Counted from the first letter of the stretch, positions 44,172 through 56,009 are shown. The stretch: 64,000 nt of DNA from Adiantum capillus-veneris (GCA_014529385.2 CM043954.1:93947247-94011246); one strand, 5' to 3'. A program made the numbers and translations. Notes: a model not told the origin generated them from the sequence alone.

Positions 44172-44807
44172 TTATCTCTCACAAGCACTCAATGACAACA
44201 CTTCATCCTCACCTTTATTCTCTAGCCTTGAAGTTGCAGCAGCTATATTCCTTCGATGAACACCCAGGACACTAGCAATTTTGGATTGGTTTATTGAGGC
44301 TAAACCTGTACTATTGTTCAAGATCATCGCCAAGGAGGTTCTCTTAACAAAAAGCTCGCTTGTTGAGTGCGGGACCTTAATTTGAGCCAAAGTGTTGCGC
44401 ACACCTGATAGAACGATGTTTTCGACATTGTTGAAATTTGATTTTTGCAGCTCAAAAAATGTGTGGTGGTCCAATAGTTGCTGAAATATTTCCTTTTGCT
44501 CATTCCTTGACAGCCTGAGTGTTTGCTTGCGCCAACATTGTGCCACCGCTGCACAAATGTTCTTCCTTGACTTGGCTTTTGGCAATCCAAGTGCAAAAGA
44601 AGGATGTTGTTCTTTCCTTCTCTGTTCGCGTTTCTTTGCAGCCCAACAATCACGAAGAAAAGCTTGATTAGTGACACATGTCTCAATGGAACTGACAATG
44701 GGATGGTTTTGTATCTGTTCATCCATGCGTGATTCCTCCTCATCGAGCTTGTTGAAAGAGAGTAGTTGTGAGTCACCCGAGTGGGAAACTCTTGTAGTAT
44801 TGTCCAT
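44172..44807 (-). pseudogene. Transposase-like gene, N-terminal HTH exon
   Basis: Start chosen at MDNTTRVSHSGDSQLL (44,807), because the longer frame begins inside a GT repeat. Residues about 171-195 (SINQSKIASVLGVHRRNIAA) look like a helix-turn-helix with a recognition helix. A basic stretch (AAKKREQRRKEQ) lies at about 56-67. A CT run is upstream. The frame changes after SLSACER and continues as QLPQGTIITIETRNF. In this role an HTH would bind the element ends. Confidence 0.6.
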
Positions 44808-44934
44808 TGGCAAGGAGCAAGAGAGACACACACACGCGTGCGCGCGAGTGCGCACACACACACACACATAGATGCAACCCAAGTTTGCTGGTTATGGAGC
44901 ACGGAAGGTGCACATGAGCAACATAAACGTGTGG

Positions 44935-44936
<2 letters not shown>

Positions 44937-45000
<64 letters not shown>
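44937..45000. repeat. (AG)32 microsatellite
   Basis: 32 AG units, about 130 bp upstream of the transposase-like start. A GA/CT tract near a plant promoter is common. Confidence 0.95.
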
Positions 45001-45003
<3 letters not shown>

Positions 45004-46071
45004 GAGAGGTGGTGTTGTGAAAGCCAATAACCATCATGTGGATCCAGCCCTCTCCCGCCACCTCCTCTCTTGAGTGGCGCCTCCAAATAGTGAAACATTT
45101 AAAAACAAAGAAATATATGGCCCCTCTCCATTTCCAATTAAAAGGTCCAATTTATACACAAATGAAACACCAAGCCCATGTTGTGTCAACGATAGTCCTT
45201 TTTGTACGACCATTGCATGATTTCAGCCTATGGGGAGAGATAATGGATAGAGGGGGACAAGAGAGGAAGGAGGAGACCATGGGTGCCTTGTTGATGGGTG
45301 GAGATGATGTCAAGGAGTGGTGTGAGGGCCCGGGGGATTCACTCTATACACAAAACAGGACGCCACCTGCGAGCAGACAACTTTGATAAAACCCTTATAT
45401 ACGACTCACATTAGGGAATATGACCCCCTTTTCTATGCTTATATGACAATCAATGAATAAAACTATCATACCCCTATCTTACATATAAAATTTAGGTCTC
45501 ACATGATCTAACTAATCAAAGAGTGTGTAGCATAGTGATTGGCAATGTACTAAGAAACCACTTCTGTTGATAACTAGATGTACCCTTAATGTGTCTTACT
45601 TTGAATTTTAATCTACGTGCCCGATCAACCTGCATTCTGACTACTCATCCAATTATGACCCATCCAAAGTTGGTGTAAATCATACCTTGACGTGCTTCAA
45701 ATCAGCCCTTATCTATGATCGGCTTGATGAAAAATTGATGTGTGACCTGAAAAAAAAACTTCCCCTAAATTTATATGAGTTCTAGTGCACAATGATGACC
45801 AAACGTTACAAGTAATCAACCCGGGTCAGGTCCCCCTCCCTAGTAAATATGATACCCCCTTCCTTATTTTTAAGCTTGGGAGATAAATTATTGGGGGCCT
45901 GTCCCTAACTTATACGCTTATGTAACCTGTAAAAGATTCCCCCTCCCCTACACTTACGTGGTGCGATACCTTTTCCGTGGTGAATCCCCTGGGTGTGAGG
46001 GTAACCTTCACTCTTGTTGGATGCCGAATCCTCCACTTCAAATTGCACCAAGGCATGGTGGTTGAGGATGA
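45001..46071. other. Stretch between transposase-like gene and E5, no gene seen
   Basis: Contains only short frames. No inverted repeat matching the 32-33 kb side was recognised, so the outer end of a DNA transposon could not be placed. Confidence 0.4.
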
Positions 46072-47039
46072 TGGAGGTGGAATATGTGTTGATGAGTAAC
46101 TTGTGTGTGCATAACCTCCTTACCATTGTGGTGTGATGGTGTCTTCAATGCTCTTTTACATGGACTAACACTTCTAGCTATATTAAAAGTGTGGAGGCAT
46201 GGTGCCTACGCCTCAAAATGCTCATAACTTCTAATAACATAGAGCTTGTGTTGTGAAGACCCCTCTTTACATAGGAAAAGAGGGTGAAAATTTTCTATAT
46301 TTTATTGGAACGTGACCCACACCGTGTGACTATGGGTCGGCCATGTCTGATGTAATGATGCTTGTGATAGAGGTCCACAGAGAGAAAATAGTAGGGGAAG
46401 AGAGAGATTGAGGGGAAAAGAGAGTAGAGGAATGGGGTTTTTACCAGGTATGCTAGTCGTAGATAGCTTATTTGAGAGAGGAGAGAGGGTTTTTTACAAG
46501 AGGTTTCCAAAGGTGGTTTGTCATTGGAGAAGATAAATCCGCTACTTCTAGCGGTAGTGGCTCTATCTTTGGCCAAGATTTCATTTATTGTGGCTTTGTT
46601 TCTCTCACTCATGCTCTAGATCTAAAATCCAGAGTGAAAATATACAATGATTTTGTGTTAACACACAAACGAGTGATTATGAGGGCGTAGGTGGAGTAAA
46701 AGATGATTACAAGGTTGATGTTGACATTTGAAATTGATGAACATAAGCATGGCCCACCTAATTGAAACTTCCGTAACTTGATGCTTCACTCAGACAAGCC
46801 TCCCTTGCGTCGTGTCGTTTGTAGTGGTTGTAGTCGGTGGTTGTAGTCGAGTGCCTTTGTGGTTGTCCCAATGGTCGTCACTTCATTGAAGCCGTTGGCA
46901 TGAAGCGCATATATACGAGAGCATGTGCATGTGTGTGAATTGATGGTGGATGTAACTTGAGTATTTTGGGCTTATGAGCTGATTTGTGAGAGTGTTTGGT
47001 GGTGATTATGAGAGTGGAGTTCATGTTGATGGTGGCAAG

Positions 47040-47071
<32 letters not shown>

Positions 47072-47185
47072 CTAAAAAACAGCAACACTCATCTATGGAG
47101 AGCTTGGGAAAGACATGAGAGTGAGAGAGAAGAGTGTGTGTGTGTGCATATACTCTATGTGTGCTGAAAATTGGTTGTTTTCAGC

Positions 47186-47221
<36 letters not shown>

Positions 47222-47248
47222 GAGGGAGACAAAGTTTTTTTCGTTGGT

Positions 47249-47315
<67 letters not shown>

Positions 47316-47773
47316 AACAAAAAAGTGAAAATTTCTGCCAAGAGAGAGAGTGAGAGGGAGAGAGAAGACAAGGAGAGGGAGGGCTCCATGGATGGAAGAG
47401 GACTAGTTGGAAAGAGGTGATAATGAGAAGGAGGCCCCTTTATTTGCTTTTATAAGAAGGTGCCCATGGTTGTACAGACCATTGAGTGCCCTCTTATTTA
47501 CTAATATAGCTGTCAATTATTTTGAAAGTGGAGCCCTTTGAGGACAAAATAAAGGAGGGAGAAAAATGAGTACCAGTGGCTCCGCCTGTACTTGGGGACA
47601 AAGGCTCCTTACCATGCAAGATTTTTTGCTTCGGGGAAAGCTTTTACTAAACATTCTATTTATCTTGATTCTCAAGTGGTCGTTCACACGCCCTGTGCTT
47701 GAGATTTTTTATTTTTTTTACAAGGGGGGTTTTCCATAGAGAGAGATGGGTTGATTTCAAAAGGTGGCCCTTA
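46072..47773 (-). repeat. E5 3' LTR
   Basis: Shares with 60,377-62,157 the start TGGAGGT.GAATATGTGTTG and end GATTTCAAAA..(C/T)GGCCCT. Contains GT runs (about 47,040-47,070 and 47,187-47,218) and a GA run (47,252-47,313). A polypurine tract (AAAGGGGAGGGCTCA on the minus strand) lies next to it. Confidence 0.85.
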
Positions 47774-47829
47774 TGAGCCCTCCCCTTTAAGGTAGAGGCA
47801 TTTATGCCTCTAGCTCTGTGCTTAATCCT

Positions 47830-48130
47830 TCTTCATTTGAAGTGGAGGAGTCTCCCTCCTCATTAATATCCATCATAGGTGCTTGATCAAACCTTAAAAA
47901 GTACTTCTTTAGCCTCCATCCATTGACACGTGTTTTGTGGAGCCTACCATCTGCATCCATCAATTGGTAACTGCCATTGTTGTAGCGCTTTCTAATGACG
48001 AATGGCCCCTCCCATCTGGGTGAAAACTACTTATCCTTCCTAGTATCAAACCTGTTATCATACCTTAGGACTAACATGCCTTTCTTGAGACCTTTCTCCT
48101 TGAGCCCTTTGTTGAAGGTGAAGCATCATT
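47830..48130 (-). pseudogene. E5 integrase C-terminal region (fossil)
   Basis: KGMLVLRYDNRFDTRK, RWEGPFVIRKRYNNGSYQL and RVNGWRLKKYFLRFDQAP, nearly the same as the E6 tail. Confidence 0.8.
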
Positions 48131-49150
48131 GCTCTACCTGAGTTGCGTAGTAGTTGATAGCCTCTTCTCTGTTTAGTTTTTGGAGCCTCTGTAGATCTAG
48201 AATGTGGTTATGGAGATGAGTATTAGGGCGTTCCATGTGCCTAGCTAGCACTCTGAGACTAGCCAATTGAACTTCGATGGGTAAAATGGCCTCCACCATA
48301 CACCAAGTGATATGGTGTGAATCCAAAGGATGTGCAAAATGAAGTGCGATAAGCCCAAAGTGCAGCCATAAGGTGCTTATCCCAATCACTTTTGTGATTG
48401 TTTACATGTTTAGTGCTGATTTTGCAAATCATACCATTTATCTTTTCCACCAAACCGTTGCATTGTGGGTAGTAGGGAGTTGAGTGGCGTGGTGAAATGC
48501 GCAGCTTTTCCATCATCTCTCCTACTAGGTCTCCTATAAAACCTTGTCACATATCAAAAATTATCTCAAGAGGAGTTCCAGAACGGCAGCAAATATTTTC
48601 AAATACAAACTTTGCTACTTCCTTAGCTGTAATCCGAGTGGTAGCCACTGCTTCAACCCACCTGGTCATGTAGTCTACACCCATGATGATATACAATTTA
48701 CCTGATTGGGACCTTGGCAAAGGCCCAATAGCATCAATTTCCCATTTCTTGAATGGTCCATAAGAGATTATAGGAGTCTGTGGCTCATAGGTGAGCCTCC
48801 TATCCCCTTCTTTTTGACATTCCTTGCATGTTTTACACCAATGGTGCACATACCTCAGTAGACTAGGCCATACAAACCCGGCTTGTAGAATCTTTCTACT
48901 AGTGATTTCAAGTGCAAAGTGTCCTCCACAAACACCATCATGGCAACTTGAAATGATTTCAGTGCTCTCTCTGGAGAGAGGTATAAGCCTAAGAATTTGA
49001 TCCTTACCCTTGCAGTAGAGGTCATCATTGATAAGGCGGTATTTTGTTGCCTTGCGCACAAGCCACTGCTTTTGGCCCTTGATAAGATCTCTAGAACATT
49101 GTCCTATGTCCAAGAAACTCATGATGTCAGGCATAGCATCACTACCTTGG
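48131..49150 (-). pseudogene. E5 integrase region (fossil)
   Basis: Zinc domain (DGVCGGHFAL...HHWCKTCKECQ), core blocks WEIDAIGPLPRSQSGK, VDYMTRWVEAVA, SGTPLEIIFD, HSTPYYPQCNGLVEKINGM, and WAYRTSFCTSFGFTPY. Confidence 0.8.
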
Positions 49151-49229
49151 AAGAGAGGCAGCTTCAACTTGATAGCACCCACCACTGGAACATCTTGTAG
49201 CTTCTCTCTAGCTAGAGCATATGCTTCTT

Positions 49230-49608
49230 GATTTTCTGCTCGAGGGATATGATGTAATTGTACAATTTGAAACTTCCCCAAAAGTTCCTTAACCTTGCGT
49301 AAATGGCCTAGCAAGCTATGATTTTTACAAGCCCAAGTTCCTTGTATTTGTTTTATTAAAAGCATTGCATCACCAAAAAAATTTAATCGTTGAATACCTT
49401 GTGTCACACACCACTCTAACCCGAGAGTTAAGGCTACATATTCTGCCTCATTGTTGGAGTGAGAATCTAAGAGATGCCCAATGGAGAAAACATTATCCCT
49501 TTGCTCGTTAAAGATGACAATGCCAGCTCCAGCTTTGTCCATTGTCCTCTTGTAGGCTCCATCAAAGTAAAGAGAGTGATCCCCCTCTACCTTTGGGACC
49601 TCCAACAC
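49230..49608 (-). pseudogene. E5 second, archaeal-like RNase H (fossil)
   Basis: HSLYFDGAYKRTMDKAGAGI and SNNEAEYVALTLGLEWC, the aRNH signatures of the Tat lineage, followed by IPRAENQEAYALA. Confidence 0.8.
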
Positions 49609-49619
49609 ATATCTTGACT

Positions 49620-50542
49620 CGGGGGGTTCACTATATGCAAACCACCTATACCATGTGCATTCAAAGGGTATTTAAAAAACCCCTTATCTGTGCATTTTAA
49701 ACTAATAAAACAACCCCTCTTTCTTTATGAACTTACGTGTTTTTTTCCAAAGTGAAATAAAAAAACACCTTATTTGAATGTATTTATGTAAATTTACCCA
49801 AAAATTTTGAATTAAAAAACCCCTCTGGTTGAACTCTCATGGTACACTTACATACATAGAGGTGGACCCCCCAAGTCTCTTGATCATTTGGATTTATCTT
49901 TAGCTTCTTTTTATAGTGGCGATGAGTGAGAATACCTCCTAGGCTGGCCCTTGTGGATTTCTCCACTTGCATTGTGTAGACAAACTCTTGCAGCCTTATG
50001 AAGCCATTTGGAAATCCTAGAAGAAACATCCATGTGTTGCATTACATAAGGAAACACTTATTCCATTGTTAAGATTATGAATGGTATAGACAACAAATAA
50101 GAGCAAAACTTGGTGGTAGAAAACACTAATGCAAAAACCACATGCTCCATTTTCGTGTACCCCTTTTCTGATGGAGTCATCATGCGACAAGAGAAATAGA
50201 TAGGACGCATGAAAGAAGTTTGAGGATCCTTTTGCATCAATACCGCCCCAAGTGTGTCATTGCCCACACTACGATTAACATAAAATGGCTCATCCCGCTT
50301 TGGAGGTGCAATGGTGGATAGTGAGGCTAAGATTTATTTTACCTCATTGAATCGTTGTTCATTTTCTTCACTCCAAGTGAAGATCTCTTGATGGGTAACT
50401 TGTTGTAAAGGGAGAACCACTTGGGAGAGCAAGTGAATGAACCTGCTCAAATACCTTACCTTTTGAAGGAAAGAGACCAACTGCTTTGTTGTGGTGGGAG
50501 AGGTCAAAGCCACCGAGGCTTGAACCTTGCTTGGTTTAGCTT
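49620..50542 (-). pseudogene. E5 first RNase H region (fossil)
   Basis: FTWSEENEQRFNEVK, NDTLGAVLMQKDPQTSF, YFSCRMMTPSEKGYTKMEHV, and, after extra AT-rich sequence, LQEFVYTMQVEKSTRASLGG. It meets the copia insertion at 50,543. Confidence 0.7.
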
Positions 50543-50547
50543 CAATG

Positions 50548-51292
50548 TGTTAAGTATGGAGCCTGATTTACCCTTGTAATTTTCTATGGTAAAAGCGCAC
50601 ATTTGTAAGGCCCCCATTATGAGGAGAAGCCATCGTGCGTGAAGGACAATCACTCACCGGAAACCACAATTTTCACGGACAAGAATCAGGGGAATATTCT
50701 TTTTCACCAGAATATTATGGCCGGACGGCGGCCGAAAAGTGATCGGAAAACAACCGGTCGGTTGGCCAGTGGCCGGTAGTCAATGGCCGATGGCCGGTGG
50801 CCGGTGGTCGGAAGTCAATGGCCGGTGGCCGGTGGCCGAATTCAAAAGCGGACTTGTCTTCTCAAGGGCGTCCACACATGGGCGGATTGGAGGGTCCGAT
50901 TTGGACTTATTCGCACAAGGGCGGCTACACGTGGCTGTCTCTCATAAGAGAGGGCAGCCATTTTGGCCTATAAAAGGAGGCCATTTCTACACACATTTCA
51001 TAGTGTGAAGTTGATGCAACAAGGTGAGTGTGAGGTGGTGAGAGTGAAGCAAGGCGGGAGCTCCATTAAGGGTATAATCCCTTTGTAAACTACTTCTTGT
51101 TTTGAAGTACTAAAGCCATTGAGTGGCTGCTTTCCCGTGGACGTAGCCCACATAGGGTAAACCACGTATATCATGTGTACTCTCTCTCTCTCTCTCTCTC
51201 TCTCTACTCTATAATCTCGTGTATATAAATCTGTCTCTCTCCATTAAGTAATCTACTCAATTATCTATTTATCTACGTCTTATTTCCTAACA
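50548..51292 (+). repeat. E7 left LTR
   Basis: 745 bp. It has a GGCCGGTGGCCGG-type minisatellite (about 50,750-50,840), a TATA-type box (CTATAAAAGG, 50,969-50,978) and a CT run (51,180-51,206). Confidence 0.9.
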
Positions 51293-51294
51293 AC

Positions 51295-51306
51295 TGGTAT
51301 CAGAGC
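51295..51306 (+). promoter_or_regulatory. E7 primer-binding site
   Basis: TGGTATCAGAGC, complementary to the 3' end of initiator tRNA-Met, two bases after the LTR; the usual plant copia primer site. Confidence 0.9.
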
Positions 51307-51356
51307 AAGGTTTGCTCGTAGCTAAATTATCTCAAGGAAAGGATTCCATGAATTGA

Positions 51357-52157
51357 GTGGGAGTTATGGTGGAGGAAGGGAAGCTCAAGATTGAGAAGTT
51401 CAACGGCAAAAACAACCAACATTGGAAGATGCAGATTGAAGACTATCTCTACCAGAAGGACCTCTATTTGCCACTAGGCGGTCTTGCGAAGAAGCCCTCA
51501 ATAATGGCAGATGAAGCATGGATTGTCCTTGATCGAAAGGCACTGGGAACAATCCGGTTAAGCTTGGCGTCAACGGTGGCCTTCAATGTTTCGGAGATGA
51601 AGACCACGGAGGACTTGATGAAGTCACTTGACGACTTCTACGAGAAACCATCGGCATCCAATAAGGTATTTCTTATGAAGCGCTTGTTCAATATAAAGAT
51701 GGCAGAGAATGGTTCAGTTGCAGAACACCTAAATGACTTTAACACAAACATAAGTCAACTTCGATCAGTGAAAATCAATTTCGATGACGAAGTGCGAGCT
51801 CTCCATATACTATCATCTCTACCGGATAGTTGGGACAGCCTTGTGATGGCTGTAAGTAATTCTATCTCTGGCACAAATACTCTTAAGTTTGATGATGTTG
51901 TGGGTGTTCTCCTAAGCGAGGAAATGCGAAGGAGAAGCACAGGAGAATCATCAAGTGCTACACTATCAGTGGAAACAAGAGGAAGGCTTAAGGAGAGGTT
52001 CAAAAACCAAAAGGGTCGTGATCGCTCAAGGCGGAGCAAGTCACGCACAAAGTCAGTCCTTGAATGTTGGAACTGCGGCAAGAAAGGCCACATCAAGAAG
52101 GATTGCTGGTCCAAGAAGAAGAAGGAGACAGAGTCTCAAGACAACAAGCATTTTTAG
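51357..52157 (+). pseudogene. E7 gag region (fossil, open frame)
   Basis: UBN2-type copia gag: KIEKFNGKNNQHWKMQIEDY, LYQKDLYLPLGG, a middle helical region, and a CCHC knuckle CWNCGKKGHIKKDCW (about 52,065-52,107). 266 open codons. Confidence 0.85.
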
Positions 52158-52159
52158 AT

Positions 52160-53048
52160 ACCTAAGTATCCACTTCACAGCTTGCCAATGCTCTTTACCT
52201 GGGTTGTCCATGAACCTACTCACAACTCCCACTGCATGTGCAATGTCTGGCCTTGTCCAGACCATAGCATACATTAGAGAACCTACCGCTACAGCATATG
52301 GAACTTTAGACATATAGTCTATCTCCTCTTGTGTCTTTGGACACATATCCTTCGTTAGTTTAAAATGACCAGCCAAAGGTATAGAAACTGGTTTTGCATT
52401 TTGCATTGCAAACCTTTCTAGTACCTTCTTGATGTAATCTTCTTGAGATAGCTTTATTGTCTTCTTCGTCATGTCCCTTGATATTTTCATACCAAGTATC
52501 CTCTTTGTAGCACCTAAATCTTTCATTGAAAAAGATTTGGAAAGCTCCTCTTTTAGGTCTTTGATGTCCTGCATGTTAGCACTTGCAATCAACATGTCAT
52601 CAACATACAACATTAGGATGATGAATTTCCCATCTCCCAAATTCTTCGTGTAGACGCAGTGATCCGAGTTGCATCTTGTGAATCCATGATCCAACATCCA
52701 TCAATCAAACTTCAAGTACCATTGTCTTGATGCTTGCTTTAAACCATACAAGCTCTTCTTTAATCTGCAAACCATTTTCTCCTTACCTTTTACTTCATAC
52801 CCCTTTGGTTGAAGCATGTAGATTTCCTCCTCTAAGTCACCGTGAGGGAATGCCGTATTTACATCCATTTGCTCGAGATTTAGATCATGAGCAGTCACAA
52901 GGCTTAAGACAAGCCTAATTGAGTTCATTTTTACAACATGAGAAAATATTTCATTGAAGTCAATACCTTTCTTTTGAGAAAAACCTTTTACCACAAGCCT
53001 AGACTTGTACCTTTTCTTCCCACCTTCTTTTTCCTTTAGCTTGTACAC
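52160..53048 (-). pseudogene. E7 reverse transcriptase region (fossil)
   Basis: RT_2-type blocks: KSRLVVKGFSQKKGIDFNE, LEQMDVNTAFPHGDLEEEIY, CRLKKSLYGLKQASRQWY, ILMLYVDDMLIAS, MKISRD, and WTRPDIAHAVGVVSRFM. Reads opposite to E7 gag and RNase H. Confidence 0.85.
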
Positions 53049-54720
53049 TCATTTGTTTTGAAGTGCCCGCTTACCTTTAGGCAACTCAACCAACTCCCAT
53101 GTTTGGTTGCGATGTAGTGAGTCCATCTCCACTTGCATGCTCTTCGTCCATTCTTCTTTGGATTCATGTTGCATAGCTTCTTCATATGATTCCGGCTCTC
53201 CAGAATCTGAGATCAAGAGATGGTTGAAGGAAGGAACAAACCTTTCTGGAGGTCTACTTGCTCTTGTAGATCTTCGGGGAATAGGTTGAGGCTCCTCATT
53301 TGGTTGACGTTGTTGCACATTGTCACCGTTTGCAGTCCTTGAGTCTTCACCGTCCTCAAGCTCCATGTACTCATCACCTGTTTCTTTTGTTTGTTTTCTT
53401 TCCAAGTAATCTTTGTACATATTTTGTTCGTTAAAAATTACATCCCTACTCCTTAAGATTTTACCATCTTCAGGATTCCATAGGCGATACCCAAAGTCTC
53501 CTTTTCCATAGCCAATGAAGAAACACTTTTTGGACTTTGCATCTAACTTTGATCTTAGGCTTCTATCTATGTGCATGAAAGCCTCACACCCAAACACTTT
53601 GAGAAATGCATAATTCACCGGTTTACCTGTCCATGCCTCTTCTAGAACTCCCCCATCCAATGCCGTTGAGGGTGACCGATTGATTAAGTACACATACGTA
53701 CTTACAGCTTCTGCCCAAAGCTCAAGCGGTAGGCCTGCATGTAGCCGCATGCTTCGTGCTCGTTCCATGATTGTCCTGTTCATCATTTCCGAAATCCCAT
53801 TTTGTTGAGGTGTCCTTGGGGTTGTCCTTTGCCTCCGAATGCCATTGCTAGCACAAAAGCTTTCAAAAGATTGGCTGCAATATTCGCCTCCATTGTCGGA
53901 TCTGAGGCATTTAACCTTGGTACCTATTTCATTCTCCACAAAGGGTTTCCACCTTTGAAATATGGAAAATACATCGGATTTATTCTTCATGACATAAACC
54001 CATGTTTTTCTAGTCGCATCGTCTATGAATGTTACATAGTACAATGAGCCACCAAGTGATGGTGTACTTGCAGGACCCCAAACATCAGAATGAACCAACT
54101 CAAGTTTTTTATTTTTTCTTTCATTTCCTGATTTTTGAAATTTTACCCTCTTTTGTTTACCATAAACACAATCTTCACAGAACTCTAAGTCCACTTCTTT
54201 CAAACCTGGTAGAAGCTTCTTTGTTTGAAGGATTTGCATTCCTTTGGCACTCATATGCCCAAGTCGGTAGTGCCACACCGCACTGTCAACTTCTGTAGTT
54301 GCTGCACAAGTTGAAGGTTGCGTGCTAACAATACACAAGTAAAGTGTACCGACTTTTTCACCCTTGGCAACCACCAAAGATCCCTTTGAGATCTTCCACC
54401 GTTTGTTTCCGAATGAAATGTTGTGACCTTCATCGTCCAATTGTCTTGTAGAGATCAAATTTTTGCGAAGAGAAGGAACATGCCTAACATCTTTAAGCTT
54501 CCATTCATTTTCGTTAGCAATTTTGACAGAAACTGTACCTTTGCCGACAATCTCACAAGCTTCATCATCTCCCAAGTATACATACCCAAAATTACCTTTG
54601 GTATAGTCTTGGAAATGTTGCTTGTGTGGTGTCGCATGGAATGAAGCCCCGGAATCTACTATCCAGGAATTAGACACATTGTCTAATGAGAGAATTAGAG
54701 CATCTTGCTCTACTTTACCT
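53049..54720 (-). pseudogene. E7 protease and integrase region (fossil)
   Basis: Protease block WIVDSGASFHATPHK; GAG-pre-integrase zinc motif (HYRLGHMSAKGM...CEDCVYGK); integrase core VHSDVWGPAS, FIDDATRKTWVYVM, RSDNGGEYCSQSF and QQNGISEMMNRTIMERARSM; then the linker to RT (PRRSTRASRPPERF). Reads on the minus strand. Confidence 0.9.
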
Positions 54721-54749
54721 GCCACATTGGGACAACAACAAATGCTTTG

Positions 54750-55235
54750 TATTTTGGAGGAGTTGATATTTTTCTAGAAGGGTATGCTGATACAGATATG
54801 GCAGGTGACAAAGATACTCGAAGGAGCACTACTGGCTATGTGTTCACGGTTGGAGGCACAACAGTAAGCTGGGCTTCAAAGCTGCAGAAAGTGGTTTCAC
54901 TTTCTACCACGGAAGCAGAGTATGTAGCAATGACGGAGGCAAGCAAAGAAATTATGTGGCTTCACAGATTCTTAGAAGAGCTTGGATTCAAACAAGACAA
55001 TTGTGTCTTGTACAGTGATAGCCAAAGCGCTATCCATCTTGCAAAGAACTCAGCCTTTCATTCAAGGACAAAGCACACTGAGGTGAGATATCACTTCATA
55101 CGCACTCTTTTGGAAGAGGGACAACTAAAGCTAGGAAAGGTGCATAAAAGTGAAAATCCTGCAGACATGTTTACAAAGGTGGTCAACAAGGAGAAGTTGA
55201 GCTTTTGCTCATCTTCAATCGGCATTCAAGGATAA
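54750..55235 (+). pseudogene. E7 RNase H region (fossil)
   Basis: [57 protein letters not shown] and [19 protein letters not shown], the copia RNase H. It ends before the polypurine tract. Confidence 0.9.
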
Positions 55236-55295
55236 GAAGCCAGAATGGAAAGCAGTCATAGGTTTGGTTTCGAGATCAGTCTCCAAGTGGGAGAT

Positions 55296-55871
55296 TGTTA
55301 AGTATGGAGCCTGATTTACCCTTGTAATTTTCTATGGTAAAAGCGCACATTTGTAAGGCCCCCATTATGAGGAGTTTTTTGCCGGAATATTATGGCCGGA
55401 CGGCGGCCGGAAAGTGGTTGGAAAACAACCGTTCGGTTGGCCGGTGGCCGGTAGTCAATGGCCGATGGCCGGTGGTCGGAAGTCAATGGCCGGTGGCCGG
55501 TGGTCGGAAGTCAATGGCCGGTGGCCGGCGGCCGAATTCAAAAGCGGACTTGTCTTCTCAAGGGCGTCCACACATGGGCGGATTGGAGGGTCCGATTTGG
55601 ACTTATTCGCACAAGGGCGGCTACACGTGGCTGTCTCTCATAAGAGAGGGCAGCCATTTTGGCCTATAAAAGGAGGCCATTTCTACACACATTTCATAGT
55701 GTGAAGTTGATGCAACAAGGTGAGTGTGAGGTGGTGAGAGTGAAGCAAGGCGGGAGCTCCATTAAGGGTATAATCCCTTTGTAAACTACTTCTTGTTTTG
55801 AAGTACTAAAGCCATTGAGTGGCTGCTTTCCCGTGGACGTAGCCCACATAGGGTGAACCACGTATATCGTG

Positions 55872-55920
<49 letters not shown>

Positions 55921-56004
55921 CTATAATCTCGTGTATATAAATCTGTCTCTCTCCAGTAAGTAATCTACTCAATTATCTATTTAGCTACATCTTATTTCCT
56001 AACA
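55296..56004 (+). repeat. E7 right LTR
   Basis: 709 bp. Same parts as the left LTR; the GGCCGGT minisatellite and the CT run (55,877-55,917) differ in copy number. TATA-type box near 55,664. Confidence 0.9.
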
Positions 56005-56009
56005 CAATG

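Larger units (their letters stand above)
40455..44807 (-). pseudogene. Transposase-like gene with HTH, Cys clusters and RNase H-like core, decayed
   Basis: Minus-strand parts in order: N-terminal exon with helix-turn-helix (44,807-44,172), repeat-filled gap (43,940-42,640), Cys clusters (42,619-42,190), core (41,810-41,253) with DFEENYSF, QVTILVHITYVRN, HWVWLDGAASQFK and HGKGEHDGAGAVIKR, then a Cys-rich and acidic C-terminal part (41,243-40,455). The DG.ASQFK and HGKGE.DG.G motifs recur in a poorly named group of transposon-derived proteins that I recall from animals. They probably hold catalytic residues of an RNase H fold, but I cannot name the superfamily. There is a stop (41,253) and frame changes (near 41,510 and 42,230). 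Terminal inverted repeats were not found. Confidence 0.6.
50548..56004 (+). mobile_element. E7: Ty1/copia element nested in E5
   Basis: LTRs (50,548-51,292; 55,296-56,004) start TGTTAAGT and end CTAACA. A perfect 5-bp target duplication CAATG lies at 50,543-50,547 and 56,005-56,009. The primer site TGGTATCAGAGC (initiator tRNA-Met) follows the left LTR and the polypurine tract AAGTGGGAGAT precedes the right one. Gag and RNase H read on the plus strand, while the protease-integrase-RT block between them reads on the minus strand. The LTRs are highly similar, so it is the youngest insertion in this nest. As it stands it is not whole. Confidence 0.9.

Noticed and set aside
44773-45098. Frames rich in LSLSLS and in VCVCVC/HTHTHT upstream of the transposase-like gene
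   Set aside because: Microsatellite translations; the start at 44,807 lies after them.
45380-46071. Terminal inverted repeat partner for the 32-33 kb side
   Set aside because: No matching inverted sequence was seen, so the DNA transposon ends remain unplaced.
47093-47420. Several frames across GT and GA runs, also at 61,315-61,898
   Set aside because: Microsatellites inside the E5 LTRs.
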